Assembly: GCF_039530225.1 (NCBI RefSeq)
Contig: NZ_BAAAOH010000001.1
Coordinates: forward strand, 3,720,001 to 3,784,000
Direction of reading: 5' to 3'
DNA length: 64,000 bases
Origin: Microbacterium pumilum
GTDB taxonomy: Bacteria > Actinomycetota > Actinomycetes > Actinomycetales > Microbacteriaceae
A program made the position numbers and the translations under genes. The notes under the pieces were generated by a model, which saw nothing but the letters and a program-made list of their open reading frames with translations, ran no database searches and was not told the origin of the DNA. Below are positions 18,307 through 26,793 of the stretch, piece by piece; within the stretch, counting starts at the first letter, position 1, and each line of letters opens with the position of its first letter.

Positions 18307-18893
18307 GCCGTCACCCCCATCTGCACTCTCAGGCGAGACAAACCGTCCCGCATCCTGGTCTTGACCGTTCCGAGCGGAGCACCCACGAGGACAGCGATCT
18401 CGCTCTGACTGTAACCACCGAAATATGCAAGGGTGATGGCCTCGCGCTGTGCCTCGGGGAGCGTCGAAAGCGCCTCGGTGACCCGCTCCCCCGCGATCTT
18501 CAGCTCCACTTGCTCGGACACCCCGTCATGTGCGACCTCGAGGTCGCGGAAGCCGGCACTGATGTCGCGATCTCTGCTCGCCTGCGCTGATCGCACGCGA
18601 TCGACCGCCCGCCGGTGGGCGATCGTGAGAATCCACGCTCGTCCCTGACCTCTGTTCGGAGTGAACCGCCCCGCGGATTGCCAGACCTCCAGGAAGACCT
18701 CCTGCAGGACCTCCTCGCTCTGCGAGCGATCGACGAGCACGCGCAGGATGAGGCCGAAGACGCGGGGTGAGAGCAGGTCGTAGAGACGCGCAAACGCCTG
18801 CTGGTCTCCTTGAGCGGCGAGCAGCAGCAGCACGCCCACTTGATCGACTGGTTGGATGCCGTCCTCCGGCACGTCCATTCCGTCGATGACCAT
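18303..18893 (-). CDS. sigK: ECF RNA polymerase sigma factor SigK
   Basis: A 196-residue ECF sigma factor. Region 2 is visible as FARLYDLLSPRVFGLILRVL and EEVLQEVFLEVWQSA, with RAWILTIAHRRAVDRVRS. Region 4 is LPEAQREAITLAYFGGYSQSEIA and VGAPLGTVKTRMRDGLSRL. It directs RNA polymerase to a small regulon when RskA lets go. In mycobacteria that regulon includes fasciclin lipoproteins, and a fasciclin lipoprotein gene is divergent from it here. The start at 18893 is a choice; ATG codons at 18932 and 18878 are in frame. Confidence 0.9.
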   Translation of the reverse strand: MVIDGMDVPEDGIQPVDQVGVLLLLAAQGDQQAFARLYDLLSPRVFGLILRVLVDRSQSEEVLQEVFLEVWQSAGRFTPNRGQGRAWILTIAHRRAVDRVRSAQASRDRDISAGFRDLEVAHDGVSEQVELKIAGERVTEALSTLPEAQREAITLAYFGGYSQSEIAVLVGAPLGTVKTRMRDGLSRLRVQMGVTA

Positions 18894-19147
18894 GTCCCCA
18901 GCATGCCCTACCCCCACTCGGATCGGAATCAACGCTCACCCGATCCCCCAGATGTCGGCTATTCGCTCTCATGTGCGGATCGGATTGTTTCGCATCGCTC
19001 ACCTGACCGGCGGATGCCGCATCCATGCCGATCTCGGCATCCGTCCAATCCGATCCGCGAACGAGCCCGAAGACCTCGTGTACGCCGCAGCTGCGGTGGA
19101 CGAAGACGACTCGAGTCCTCACCGACTCACGCACACCGGAGGCAGTC

Positions 19148-19804
19148 ATGCTCAGCAAGAAGATGCACATCACGGCGGGCCTCACGCTCGCCATCGCAGC
19201 GTTCGCCCTCGCGGGCTGTTCCAGCTCGGGCGGGAGCGCCGCACCCGCCGACGAGTCGACGCCGTCGACGATGGCGACGGAGGAGCCGACCACCATGGAT
19301 CCGGCCGCCAACCTGGTCGGCGCCGGCTGCGCCGGCTACGCCGAGACCGTTCCGGACGGCGACGGCTCGATCGAGGGCATGTCGCAGGATCCGGTCGCGG
19401 TCGCCGCATCCAACAACCCGATCCTCACGACCCTCACCGCCGCCGTCAGCGGACAGCTGAACCCGGATGTGGATCTGGTCGACACGCTCAACGGTGACGA
19501 GTTCACGGTGTTCGCACCGGTCGATGACGCATTCGCGAAGATCGATCCCGCCACGATCGAGACGCTGAAGACCGACAGCGCCCTGCTGAGCTCCATCCTG
19601 ACGTACCACGTCGTCCCGGGTCAGATCGAACCCGCCGACATCGTCGGCACCCACACGACCGTTCAGGGCGCCGACCTCGAGGTCACCGGAAGCGGCGACG
19701 AACTGATGGTCAACGGCAGCGCCGCGGTGATCTGCGGTGGAGTGCAGACCGCGAACGCCACGGTCTATCTCATCGACACGGTGCTGATGCCGCCGACCGA
19801 GTGA
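19148..19804 (+). CDS. fasciclin-domain lipoprotein (MPT83/MPT70-like)
   Basis: A 218-residue exported protein. The signal peptide ends in the lipobox LAGC, followed by a Ser/Thr/Pro linker. The rest is one fasciclin domain with both hallmark segments: [18 protein letters not shown] (H1 region) and [16 protein letters not shown] (YHVVPG). Such proteins sit on the cell surface and are adhesive or antigenic. In M. tuberculosis MPT70 and MPT83 are controlled by SigK/RskA, the same genes found divergently here, so SigK control is likely. GGAGG at 19138-19142 supports the start. Confidence 0.9.
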   Translation: MLSKKMHITAGLTLAIAAFALAGCSSSGGSAAPADESTPSTMATEEPTTMDPAANLVGAGCAGYAETVPDGDGSIEGMSQDPVAVAASNNPILTTLTAAVSGQLNPDVDLVDTLNGDEFTVFAPVDDAFAKIDPATIETLKTDSALLSSILTYHVVPGQIEPADIVGTHTTVQGADLEVTGSGDELMVNGSAAVICGGVQTANATVYLIDTVLMPPTE

Positions 19805-19856
19805 TGACGACCGGCCGGACCGCCTCTGGGGGGCGATCTGGCCGGGCGGCGGGATC

Positions 19857-19934
19857 GCCGATGTCTGGGGAAATGGCATCGGCGTTCGCGCCGGTGATGC
19901 GACCGCCGATGCCTGGGTCTGGCATCGGCGGTCG
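19857..19934 (+). terminator. two tandem hairpins after the fasciclin gene
   Basis: Hairpin 1 at 19857-19883 has arms GCCGATGTC and GGCATCGGC, with one G-T pair. Hairpin 2 has a perfect 14-base stem, CGACCGCCGATGCC at 19900-19913 with its complement at 19921-19934. Both share the GCCGATG/CATCGGC stem core. They lie in the 261-base gap before the kinase gene and probably end fasciclin transcription. A further imperfect GC-rich inverted repeat starts at 19810. Confidence 0.7.
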
Positions 19935-20065
19935 TGCTCTGCCACGAGACCAGCACCCGCGTCAAGGCCATGCCGGTGCCGAGACCGCGCTCTACCCTGA
20001 GACAGTGCCACGGCGACAGCATCGGATGCAGATCTGCGTCAGACCAGTGGAGGAATGACCGACTG

Positions 20066-21442
20066 ATGATCCAGGTTCGCGAGCGCGGAGACGTCTCGAC
20101 CGGCGAGCTTCTGGGTGGCCGCTATCGGCTGCAGGAGCGCATCGGCGAGGGTGGGATGGCGCGGGTCTACCGCGCTGACGACGAGATGCTGGGCCGAACA
20201 GTCGCAGTGAAGATCATGCGCGGTCCGCTCGATGGACTCGGTGCCATCGAACGGGCTCGATCCGAGACGCGGGTGCTCGCATCGCTCAATCATCATGGCC
20301 TTGTCACCCTGTTCGATGGTCACATCTCGGAAGACGACGACAGCTATCTCGTGATGGAGTTCGTCGAGGGGATCACCCTCCAGGAACGCATCCATCGCGG
20401 CGCGATCCAGCCTGCCGAGGCCGCTTCGCTGGCCGTCGACATCGCCGAGGCTCTTCATGCGGCTCACAGCGCGGGGATCGTCCACCGCGACATCAAACCG
20501 TCGAATCTGCTGCTCACCAAGTCCCCGCTGCCAGGTCACGAATGGCGGGCGAAGATCGCCGACTTCGGAATCGCCTGCCTCCAGGATTCGACGCGCCTCA
20601 CCACGCCCGGAATCATGGTCGGAACCGTTGCGTACATCGCACCCGAGCAGGCGCGGGGGGCCGCACCCGCGCCCGCGGCCGACATCTATGCACTGGGGCT
20701 CGTTCTGCTGGAGACCCTCACCGGAACCCGTCCCTTCGCAGATGCCGAGGGCATCGGCGCCGTGGTCGCACGCCTGCAAGGGCCGCCGGCGATTCCGGAC
20801 GACCTCGACGAGGGTTGGCGGCGATTGATCCGCGGAATGACCGCGATGCTGCCCGCGGATCGGCCCACGGCGCTCGAGGTCGCCGTGGCCGCGGCACCGC
20901 TCGCATCGAAGTCCGCAGCGCCCGAGTCGCCGTTCGATTCCGTCGATGAGCCGACCGGGTACATTCCGGATGCGGCGCCCGTCCGCACGACGGCGGTTCT
21001 TCCGGTCGATGCCTCGGTGACCGCCATCGCGCCAGTGACCGTCGCCCATGGAGCAGTGGCTCCCCAGCCCGCTCTGCGGACCCGCACTCGGCGCAAGCGA
21101 CCTCGCGCCATCCTGGGCGGAGCCTTGCTGGCGCTGATCGTCACCGCATCGATCTTCGGCGCCGTGGTGTGGGCATCTGCCCCACAGGGGGTTCCCGAGC
21201 CACTGCCCTCGTCGCCGGTCGAAGAGATGATCGAGCCGAGCGTCGCGCCGACGCCGGCTGATGAGGACACCGCGACCGATGACGTCTCGGGTGACTCCGG
21301 CACCGATGTTCCGGTGACTGTGACCGACGACGGCAACGGTGCCGTGAACCCGGGCGCCGGGAACGGCAACGGCAACGGCAACAAGGGCGGTGCGGGAAAC
21401 AATGGGAACGGCAAGGCGAAGGGCAAGGGCAAGAACGGCTGA
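20066..21442 (+). CDS. membrane-anchored Ser/Thr protein kinase (PknB family)
   Basis: A 458-residue eukaryotic-type kinase. Visible are the Gly loop GEGGMARVY (27-35), ATP lysine K49 in VAVKI, catalytic loop HRDIKPSN (140-147), DFG at 166-168 and the activation-loop end YIAPEQA. A linker leads to one membrane helix (LGGALLALIVTASIFGAVVW), then a Pro/Glu/Asp-rich and finally Asn/Gly/Lys-rich outer tail without PASTA domains. The signal sensed is unknown. Translation starts at 20066 within TGATG, 12 bases after GGAGG. That GGAGG also faces a three-codon frame (ATG at 20055) whose stop overlaps the kinase start. Confidence 0.88.
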   Translation: MIQVRERGDVSTGELLGGRYRLQERIGEGGMARVYRADDEMLGRTVAVKIMRGPLDGLGAIERARSETRVLASLNHHGLVTLFDGHISEDDDSYLVMEFVEGITLQERIHRGAIQPAEAASLAVDIAEALHAAHSAGIVHRDIKPSNLLLTKSPLPGHEWRAKIADFGIACLQDSTRLTTPGIMVGTVAYIAPEQARGAAPAPAADIYALGLVLLETLTGTRPFADAEGIGAVVARLQGPPAIPDDLDEGWRRLIRGMTAMLPADRPTALEVAVAAAPLASKSAAPESPFDSVDEPTGYIPDAAPVRTTAVLPVDASVTAIAPVTVAHGAVAPQPALRTRTRRKRPRAILGGALLALIVTASIFGAVVWASAPQGVPEPLPSSPVEEMIEPSVAPTPADEDTATDDVSGDSGTDVPVTVTDDGNGAVNPGAGNGNGNGNKGGAGNNGNGKAKGKGKNG

Positions 21443-21477
21443 CGGCGTCGCAGCCTGACGCTGAGACGGCCCCCGAA

Positions 21478-21500
21478 GGGGCGCCTCACGCGTGCGCCCC
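21478..21500 (+). terminator. hairpin after the kinase gene
   Basis: Stem GGGGCGC at 21478-21484 with GCGCCCC at 21494-21500 and a 9-base loop, 36 bases after the kinase stop. It is GC-rich with no T-run, and probably terminates the kinase transcript. Confidence 0.55.
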
Positions 21501-21558
21501 GTCGGGATCGAAGCTCGGCCGATGAACAGTGCGCTCAAGACAACACGCGCGCATTCGC

Positions 21559-21594
21559 GAGGCGGCGCCCCCGCAAAGATGGGGGCGCCGCCTC
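21559..21594 (-). terminator. perfect hairpin between kinase and tRNA-Lys
   Basis: A 14-base perfect stem, GAGGCGGCGCCCCC at 21559-21572 with its complement at 21581-21594 and an 8-base loop. It starts only 6 bases beyond the 3' end of the tRNA-Lys on the minus strand, so it most likely ends the tRNA transcript. It may act in both directions because the kinase gene converges from the other side. Confidence 0.75.
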
Positions 21595-21599
21595 ACGTG

Positions 21600-21672
21600 T
21601 GGGCCCCGTGGGGCTCGAACCCACGACCCGCGGATTAAAAGTCCGATGCTCTACCGACTGAGCTAGAGGCCC
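21600..21672 (-). tRNA. tRNA-Lys(TTT)
   Basis: Read on the minus strand the 73 bases fold as a tRNA. The acceptor stem is GGGCCTC with GGGGCCC (one U-G pair), the D arm is TAGCTCAGTCGGTAGAGC, the anticodon loop CTTTTAA gives anticodon TTT (Lys), and the T arm is CGTGGGTTCGAGCCCCACG. The discriminator is A and the CCA end is not encoded. The reading frame of the neighbouring GNAT gene runs into it. Confidence 0.95.
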
Positions 21673-22201
21673 TCGGTATCAAGCCTACTTCGCGTGCGAG
21701 CGTGCATCGGTCCAAGGCATGTTCACAGACGGAGCCTCGCCCGACCGCGGCTAGTTCCCCAAACTCGATCGCGTAGTGGATGAACCCCGTCCGGTCCGCC
21801 ACGCGGTCGTACAGCCCGCGGGCGGTCGCATTCGACTCGGCTGTGAGCCAGTAGACCTGGGCGCAGTCGTGCTCGCGTGCCCAGGTCGCGACCGTGTCGA
21901 TAAGGGCGCGCCCGGTGCCCGACCCCCGCACATCGGGCGCCACGAAGAGGTCCTCCAGGTAGCAGTAGGTGCCGAGGGCCCAGGTGCTGGGATGCGTCAG
22001 CCAGTTGACGAACCCGATCGCGCGGCCGCCGGCATCCCGAGCCATCGCACCCCACGCCGCGAATTCGGGGTCCGCCAGCCGCGCGAACGTCAGCTCGGTC
22101 AGTTCGCTGCTCAGTTCGTGCTCGTAGAACTCGAGATACGCGCGCCAGAGCGGCAGCCAGTCTTCGCGGTCTTCGGGAACGAGCGGGCGGATGTCGGTCA
22201 C
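21635..22201 (-). CDS. GNAT family N-acetyltransferase
   Basis: A 188-residue acetyltransferase. The acetyl-CoA loop is VAPDVRGSGTGRALIDTV (R-G-x-G-x-G/A) and the fold follows the usual order, ending near FIHYAIEF (about residue 147). The acceptor is unknown. The frame then continues about 40 residues without family support, and its last codons are antisense-free but lie inside the tRNA-Lys gene (end SSSVGRASDF). The natural stop may have been lost: an AACTAG lies in another frame just after the domain. The start overlaps the stop of the AlkD-like gene by 4 bases. Confidence 0.8.
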   Translation of the reverse strand: MTDIRPLVPEDREDWLPLWRAYLEFYEHELSSELTELTFARLADPEFAAWGAMARDAGGRAIGFVNWLTHPSTWALGTYCYLEDLFVAPDVRGSGTGRALIDTVATWAREHDCAQVYWLTAESNATARGLYDRVADRTGFIHYAIEFGELAAVGRGSVCEHALDRCTLAREVGLIPRASSSVGRASDF

Positions 22202-22875
22202 TCGACGAGGCTACTGCGCGCAGTCCGGCGAGCGTGGGCACTGAGGTCGTCGCCGCGTCGGGCGAGGAACTCCTCCAAGCGGTCGGGGTCGACCCTGCCG
22301 ATCTCGCGAAGCGCGACTCCGACGTTCGTCTGGACGAGATGCTCGGGATCCGCGGCGAGGATGTCGCACAGCACCAGCGGATCATCGAGGTCGTGGGCGC
22401 GGATGATCCAGAACGCCGCCGTGATCGCGGTGCGGCGATGCCAGCGGTCGTCGGACCGGGCGAGCTCGAACAGCACGTCGCGCGGCTTGTCGAGCAGGTA
22501 CCAGCCGACCACACGTGGCGCCGAGCGGTCGATGTAGTCCCACGTGTCGATGCGGTTGAGCCGCCGCATCCACAGGTCGTACAGCTCCTTGCGTCCGACG
22601 TCGTCGATCCCCCGCGCGCGAGCCTTGAAGTCGAGGATGCTCACGGCGACCATCCGCAGCTCGTAGAGATCGGAGTCGAGCAGGCGGTCCACCTCGGCCA
22701 GCGGCATCCGGGTGTTCGCCTTCGCGATGTCGAAGACCGTTCCCATTCGAACGCCGATCACCCGCGTGGCGGCATCCGTCATGCGCTTCTCGATCTTCTC
22801 GCGCTGATCGACGGATGCCGCGGCCTCGAGCTCGGTGCGAACTCCGTCAGCCGTCAGCGAAGGGTCGTCAGACAC
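22198..22875 (-). CDS. AlkD-like DNA alkylation repair protein
   Basis: A 225-residue helical (HEAT-like) protein of the AlkD/AlkC DNA-glycosylase family, which removes alkylated purines. The family region WDYIDRSAPRVVGWYLLD, then WHRRTAITAAFWIIR, is clear; it carries the Asp and Trp positions used by AlkD. I chose the GTG at 22875 because upstream codons overlap the nicotinamidase gene; the overlap is then 8 bases. Its stop overlaps the start of the GNAT gene, so pncA, this gene and the GNAT form one operon. Confidence 0.82.
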   Translation of the reverse strand: MSDDPSLTADGVRTELEAAASVDQREKIEKRMTDAATRVIGVRMGTVFDIAKANTRMPLAEVDRLLDSDLYELRMVAVSILDFKARARGIDDVGRKELYDLWMRRLNRIDTWDYIDRSAPRVVGWYLLDKPRDVLFELARSDDRWHRRTAITAAFWIIRAHDLDDPLVLCDILAADPEHLVQTNVGVALREIGRVDPDRLEEFLARRGDDLSAHARRTARSSLVE

Positions 22876-23446
22876 CTGACTCGGCGAGCTCGGCGCCCGC
22901 GTGGGCGAGCTCGGCGAGGGCGGCCTCGCTCGATGATTCGGCGACTCCTGCGATGAGGTCCGTGAACAGCCGGACGCGTCGACCATGGGCGATGGCGTCG
23001 AGAGCTGTCGTGCGGACGCAGTAGTCGGTCGTGAGGCCCACGACATCCGCGTCGACGACGGCGTACTCCTCGAGCAGGTGGGCGACCGTGACCCCGTCGT
23101 CCGTGGCGCCTTCGAACGCGGAGTAGGCGGCCTTGCCCTGTCCCTTCTTGACGTGGTGCGTCACGGCCGTCGTGTCGAAGCCCGTGTCGTATTCGGCGCC
23201 GTCCGTGCCGCTCACGCAGTGCGCTGGCCACGAGTCGACGTAGTCGGGCTCGGAGCTGAAGTGTCCGCCGTTGTCGTTGTCGCCGTCGTGCCAGTCTCGT
23301 GAGGCGATGATCACCGCGTAGTCCGAGGCATGCGCCCCGAGGTAGCGGGTGATCCGCTCGGCGACGGCATCTCCGCCATCGACCCCGAGCGCTCCGCCCT
23401 CCGTGAAATCGTTCTGGACGTCGACGATGAACAGTGCCTTGCTCAT
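22868..23446 (-). CDS. pncA: nicotinamidase
   Basis: A 192-residue isochorismatase-fold hydrolase that turns nicotinamide into nicotinate for NAD recycling. The catalytic triad is visible: Asp in FIVDVQNDF, Lys in HVKKGQGKA, and the nucleophile Cys in GLTTDYCVRTTA. The metal-binding part is SRDWHDGDN with HFSSEP and the family SWPAHCV segment. The gene heads the pncA-alkD-GNAT operon and its start overlaps the stop of the MMPL gene by 4 bases. Confidence 0.93.
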   Translation of the reverse strand: MSKALFIVDVQNDFTEGGALGVDGGDAVAERITRYLGAHASDYAVIIASRDWHDGDNDNGGHFSSEPDYVDSWPAHCVSGTDGAEYDTGFDTTAVTHHVKKGQGKAAYSAFEGATDDGVTVAHLLEEYAVVDADVVGLTTDYCVRTTALDAIAHGRRVRLFTDLIAGVAESSSEAALAELAHAGAELAESGV

Positions 23447-25758
23447 GACTCGAGCGTACGCCGGTACTCCGCTCGGGTCATGCTTCCGGCGGCCACGGCC
23501 GCTTCGACGGGCTCAGCGACCCCGGGGTCAGCGATCCGGGGCTCAGCATCCGTCGGCTGCTCAGCGAGCGGGTGCTCAGCGTCAGCACGCCACAGCTTGG
23601 ACGGCCACCAGATCAGGCGGCCGATGTCGTACGACAGCGCAGGCACGAGCAGTGACCGCACCACGAACGTGTCGAGCAGTACGCCGAACGCGACGATGAA
23701 CGCGATCTGAGCGAGAAAAAGGATCGGGATGACGCCGAGCGCGGCGAACGTCGCGGCCAGCACGAGACCCGCCGAGGTGATCACCCCGCCGGTCGCGACC
23801 AGGCCCCGGAGGATCCCCCGTCGCGTTCCGTGGCCCAGGGTCTCTTCACGCACGCGCGACATCAGGAAGATGTTGTAGTCGACACCCAGCGCAACCAGGA
23901 ACACGAATCCGTAGAGCGGCACCGCAGGGTCGGCACCCGGAAAGCCGAAGGCGTAGTCGAACACGACAGCGCTCACGCCGAGCGCTGTGGCGAAGGACAG
24001 GATCACCGTGAGGATCAGCAGCACCGGGGCGAGGATCGACCGCAGCAGCAGCATCAGGATCACCAGGATGACGGCCAGAATCACCGGGATGATGACGGTG
24101 CGATCGCGGATCGACGTGTCGTTCGAGTCGATGTCGGTCGCGGTCTCACCTCCGACAAGCGCCACACCCGCGCCCAGCGCCTCGTCGAGATCGGTGCGCA
24201 GCTGTCGCACAGTCTGCTCGGCCTCGATCGAGTCTGCCGCGTCCGATAGCGTGCCGACGAGCAGGACGTCCCCCTCCGACACCGTCGGCTCGGGCGCCGG
24301 TGTCCCCGGCGGCTGAGGTGCGGTGTAGACAGGCTCGCCGTCCTGGACCTCGATGGCAGCCTGGCCGCTGGGTGAGTCATCGGATGCCGCGGCGACGGAC
24401 TCGATGCCGTCACTGGCATCCATCACTTCGACGGCGTTCGCGACATCCGCCTCGGGAACGATGACATAGACCGGACTGCCGGAGCCCGCCGGGAAGTGCT
24501 CGGCGAGCACCTCCTGCCCATCACGGGCTTCGGACGCGCCGAGGACCAGGTCACTCGACGGGACACCATCGGCCTTGAGCTGAAGCACACCCGCAGCCCC
24601 GATGAGCAGCACCACCGTGCACACGATCCACACCACCCTCGTGTGGCGGGCGATGAATCGGGCCTGTCGGGGCCAGAGACCCTTGACCGGCTGGGTGAGG
24701 TCATCCGGGATCGTGGCGATCGGCGCCTTGGGGATGAACGGCCAGAATGCGGCACGACCGACGAGCGCAAGCAGCGCAGGGAGGAACGTGAGCGCCGAGA
24801 GCACCGAGAATGCGATGCCGATCGATGCGATCGGGCCCAGGGCGCGGTTCGTTGCGAGGTCTGACAGGAGGAGGCACAGCAGGCCGGCGATCACGGTGCC
24901 GCCCGCAGCGAGGATCGGCTCGAAGGCACCGCGCCAGGCCTGCGTCGTGGCCTCCCATCTGCCTGCGCCGGCGGCGATCGACTCGCGGAAACGGGCGACG
25001 TTCAGCAACGCGTAGTCGGTCGCAGCGCCGATCACGAGGATGAACAGGATGCCCTGCACCTGCCCGTTCAGCACGAAGACGCCGGCATACGCGAGCCACC
25101 ACACGGTGAGCAGGGCCACACACAGCGCGAAAAGCGACGTCATGAGCACGAGGATCGGCAGCAGCGGCGACCGGTACACGATCACGAGGATGATGAACAC
25201 CGCGAGCAGCGCCACTCCGAGGAGGAGTCCGTCGATTCCGAGGAAGCCGGCGACGAGGTCGGCCGTGAACCCCGCGGGTCCCGTCACCCAGCCTTCGAGG
25301 CCGTCCGGCAGCTCATCGACGAGCGCGCGGATGTCCGTCACGATGGCGCTGACCTCGCCCGAGGAGTCGACCGGGACGAAGATCTGGGCTGCCTCGCCGT
25401 CCTCCGACTCCACGGGTGGCGACACCCCGTCCAGCACGCCGTTCACACCGGCGGCATCGTCGGCGAGGGTCTGGATGTCGGCCAGCTCGGATTCGCTCAG
25501 TTCGCCGTCGCCGGTGACGACGATCACTGCGGGGATGCTGTCGTCTCCGAGGAAGTCGGGCAGCCGCTCGTTCACCTGGGTGGCATCGGCGCTTTCGGGG
25601 AGGAACGACGAGCGATCATTCGTCGAGACCTCGTCGACCTTGCCGAAGTACGGCCCGCCGATCGAACCGCCCACGAGCCAGATCAAGGCGAGAAGAACCG
25701 GGATGCCGATGCGCAGCCACCGGCTGGGCCCTCGTGCGGCTCGGTGGGGATGTGACAT
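23443..25758 (-). CDS. MMPL family (RND-type) exporter
   Basis: A 771-residue exporter with two repeated halves. Each half has a membrane helix, a large extracytoplasmic loop and a five-helix bundle. The MMPL signatures ILVIGAATDYALLNVARFRE and LVALGVDYNIFLMSRVREE carry the proton-relay Asp-Tyr pairs. Such proteins export lipids, toxic compounds or siderophores; the substrate is unknown. The start lies in an AT-rich palindrome and has no ribosome binding site, so the message may be nearly leaderless. The pncA operon is directly downstream with a 4-base overlap. Confidence 0.9.
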   Translation of the reverse strand: MSHPHRAARGPSRWLRIGIPVLLALIWLVGGSIGGPYFGKVDEVSTNDRSSFLPESADATQVNERLPDFLGDDSIPAVIVVTGDGELSESELADIQTLADDAAGVNGVLDGVSPPVESEDGEAAQIFVPVDSSGEVSAIVTDIRALVDELPDGLEGWVTGPAGFTADLVAGFLGIDGLLLGVALLAVFIILVIVYRSPLLPILVLMTSLFALCVALLTVWWLAYAGVFVLNGQVQGILFILVIGAATDYALLNVARFRESIAAGAGRWEATTQAWRGAFEPILAAGGTVIAGLLCLLLSDLATNRALGPIASIGIAFSVLSALTFLPALLALVGRAAFWPFIPKAPIATIPDDLTQPVKGLWPRQARFIARHTRVVWIVCTVVLLIGAAGVLQLKADGVPSSDLVLGASEARDGQEVLAEHFPAGSGSPVYVIVPEADVANAVEVMDASDGIESVAAASDDSPSGQAAIEVQDGEPVYTAPQPPGTPAPEPTVSEGDVLLVGTLSDAADSIEAEQTVRQLRTDLDEALGAGVALVGGETATDIDSNDTSIRDRTVIIPVILAVILVILMLLLRSILAPVLLILTVILSFATALGVSAVVFDYAFGFPGADPAVPLYGFVFLVALGVDYNIFLMSRVREETLGHGTRRGILRGLVATGGVITSAGLVLAATFAALGVIPILFLAQIAFIVAFGVLLDTFVVRSLLVPALSYDIGRLIWWPSKLWRADAEHPLAEQPTDAEPRIADPGVAEPVEAAVAAGSMTRAEYRRTLES

Positions 25759-25780
25759 ATAGCTAGCTTATCTAGCAAAG
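25756..25780. promoter_or_regulatory. palindromic divergent promoter between the MMPL and DMT genes
   Basis: GCTAG (25762-25766) and CTAGC (25772-25776) form an inverted repeat with a 5-base spacer in an AT-rich patch unlike the rest of the window. A TAGATA (25769-25774, minus strand) faces the MMPL gene, and TATCTA (25770-25775, plus strand) faces the DMT gene. Each is 10 bases from its start codon. A regulator bound here would cover both -10 elements. No regulator gene is adjacent. Confidence 0.55.
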
Positions 25781-25784
25781 TGAC

Positions 25785-26768
25785 GTGACACCTAAGCTGA
25801 TCCCGATGATCTCGGCATCCCTCGCGCTGGTCGGCGCACTCATCTACGGCTCATCGGACTTTCTCGGCGGGCTGGCTGCCAAGCGACTGCGCTCGATCTT
25901 CGTCACCGCCGTGTCCGCAGCATCCGGCCTCGCGGCACTGATCGTCGCCCTGCCCTTCGTCACCGGTCTCTGGAGCCTCACCGACGTCACCTGGGGGGTG
26001 CTCGCGGGCACGGTCGCGGTGATCGCGATCGCACTGCTGTACGCGTGCCTCGCGATCGGGCCGATGAGCATACTGTCGCCGTTGACGGCCGTGGTGTCGG
26101 CGATCGCTCCGATGCTGTGGGGTCTGCTCGTCAACGGCGAGACTCTGGGGCTCGTCGGCTACCTGGGCCTCGGCGTCGCCCTCGTCGCAGTCGTGCTGGT
26201 GGGGTTCATCCCGGGGCAGCAGGTGGTGCGGACGACCGCGCGCGGCCTCGTGATGGCGGTCGGTGCGGGGCTCGCGATCGGGGCATTCCTCATCCTCATC
26301 GATCAGACGAGCAGCGAAAGCGGAGTCGTGCCGCTCGTCATGAGCCGCACGACGAGCCTCGTGATCACGGCGATCGTCGTGGGCGGCCTCGTCGTGGCCG
26401 CGGTGCGCCGGGGAGGCACCGTGTCGTCGGCACTGGATGCCGCAGGCCCGGTGCTGGGTGCGACGCCGAGCGGCCACGCCGACCTCGAGCACGCGACGAT
26501 GCGCGCCACGGAGTCCGCACCGCAGCAGACGCGCACCCGCGCGATCTGGCTTGCGATCGCCTGCGGTGTGATCGATGCATTCGCCAACGTCCTGATGCTC
26601 GTCGCGCTGCGCACCGGCGACCTCGCGATCGTCTCGGCACTGACCGCCCTCTACCCGGCGGGCACGATCCTTCTCGCAGGGATCGTGCTCCGCGAGAGGG
26701 TCGCCGCGGTGCAGTGGGTGGGCCTGGCTCTCGCGCTCGTCGCCGGCGGGATGCTGGCGCTGGCATGA
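25785..26768 (+). CDS. DMT superfamily (EamA-type) transporter
   Basis: A 327-residue permease of about ten hydrophobic helices in two EamA-like repeats (ALVGALIYGSSDFLGGLAAK at the start, VSALTALYPAGTILLAGIVL near the end). A polar insert of about 30 residues (SALDAAGPVLGATPSGHADL) separates two helices of the second half. The substrate is unknown. The start is a GTG at 25785; an ATG at 25806 is an alternative. Neither has a ribosome binding site, which suggests a near-leaderless message. It is divergent from the MMPL gene. Confidence 0.82.
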   Translation: MTPKLIPMISASLALVGALIYGSSDFLGGLAAKRLRSIFVTAVSAASGLAALIVALPFVTGLWSLTDVTWGVLAGTVAVIAIALLYACLAIGPMSILSPLTAVVSAIAPMLWGLLVNGETLGLVGYLGLGVALVAVVLVGFIPGQQVVRTTARGLVMAVGAGLAIGAFLILIDQTSSESGVVPLVMSRTTSLVITAIVVGGLVVAAVRRGGTVSSALDAAGPVLGATPSGHADLEHATMRATESAPQQTRTRAIWLAIACGVIDAFANVLMLVALRTGDLAIVSALTALYPAGTILLAGIVLRERVAAVQWVGLALALVAGGMLALA

Positions 26769-26793
26769 TGTCGAAGTGCCGTTCCCGTCCGGC

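Noticed and set aside
19019..19056. Possible SigK promoter of the fasciclin gene (GCATCC and CCGATCC words)
   Set aside because: The spacing (25 or 7 bases) does not fit the 16-20 bases expected, and GCATCC is a common word in this genome.
22876..23046. Longer N-terminus of the AlkD-like protein
   Set aside because: These codons lie inside pncA and encode a Ser/Arg/Pro-rich stretch without family support. The GTG at 22875 fits the domain start.
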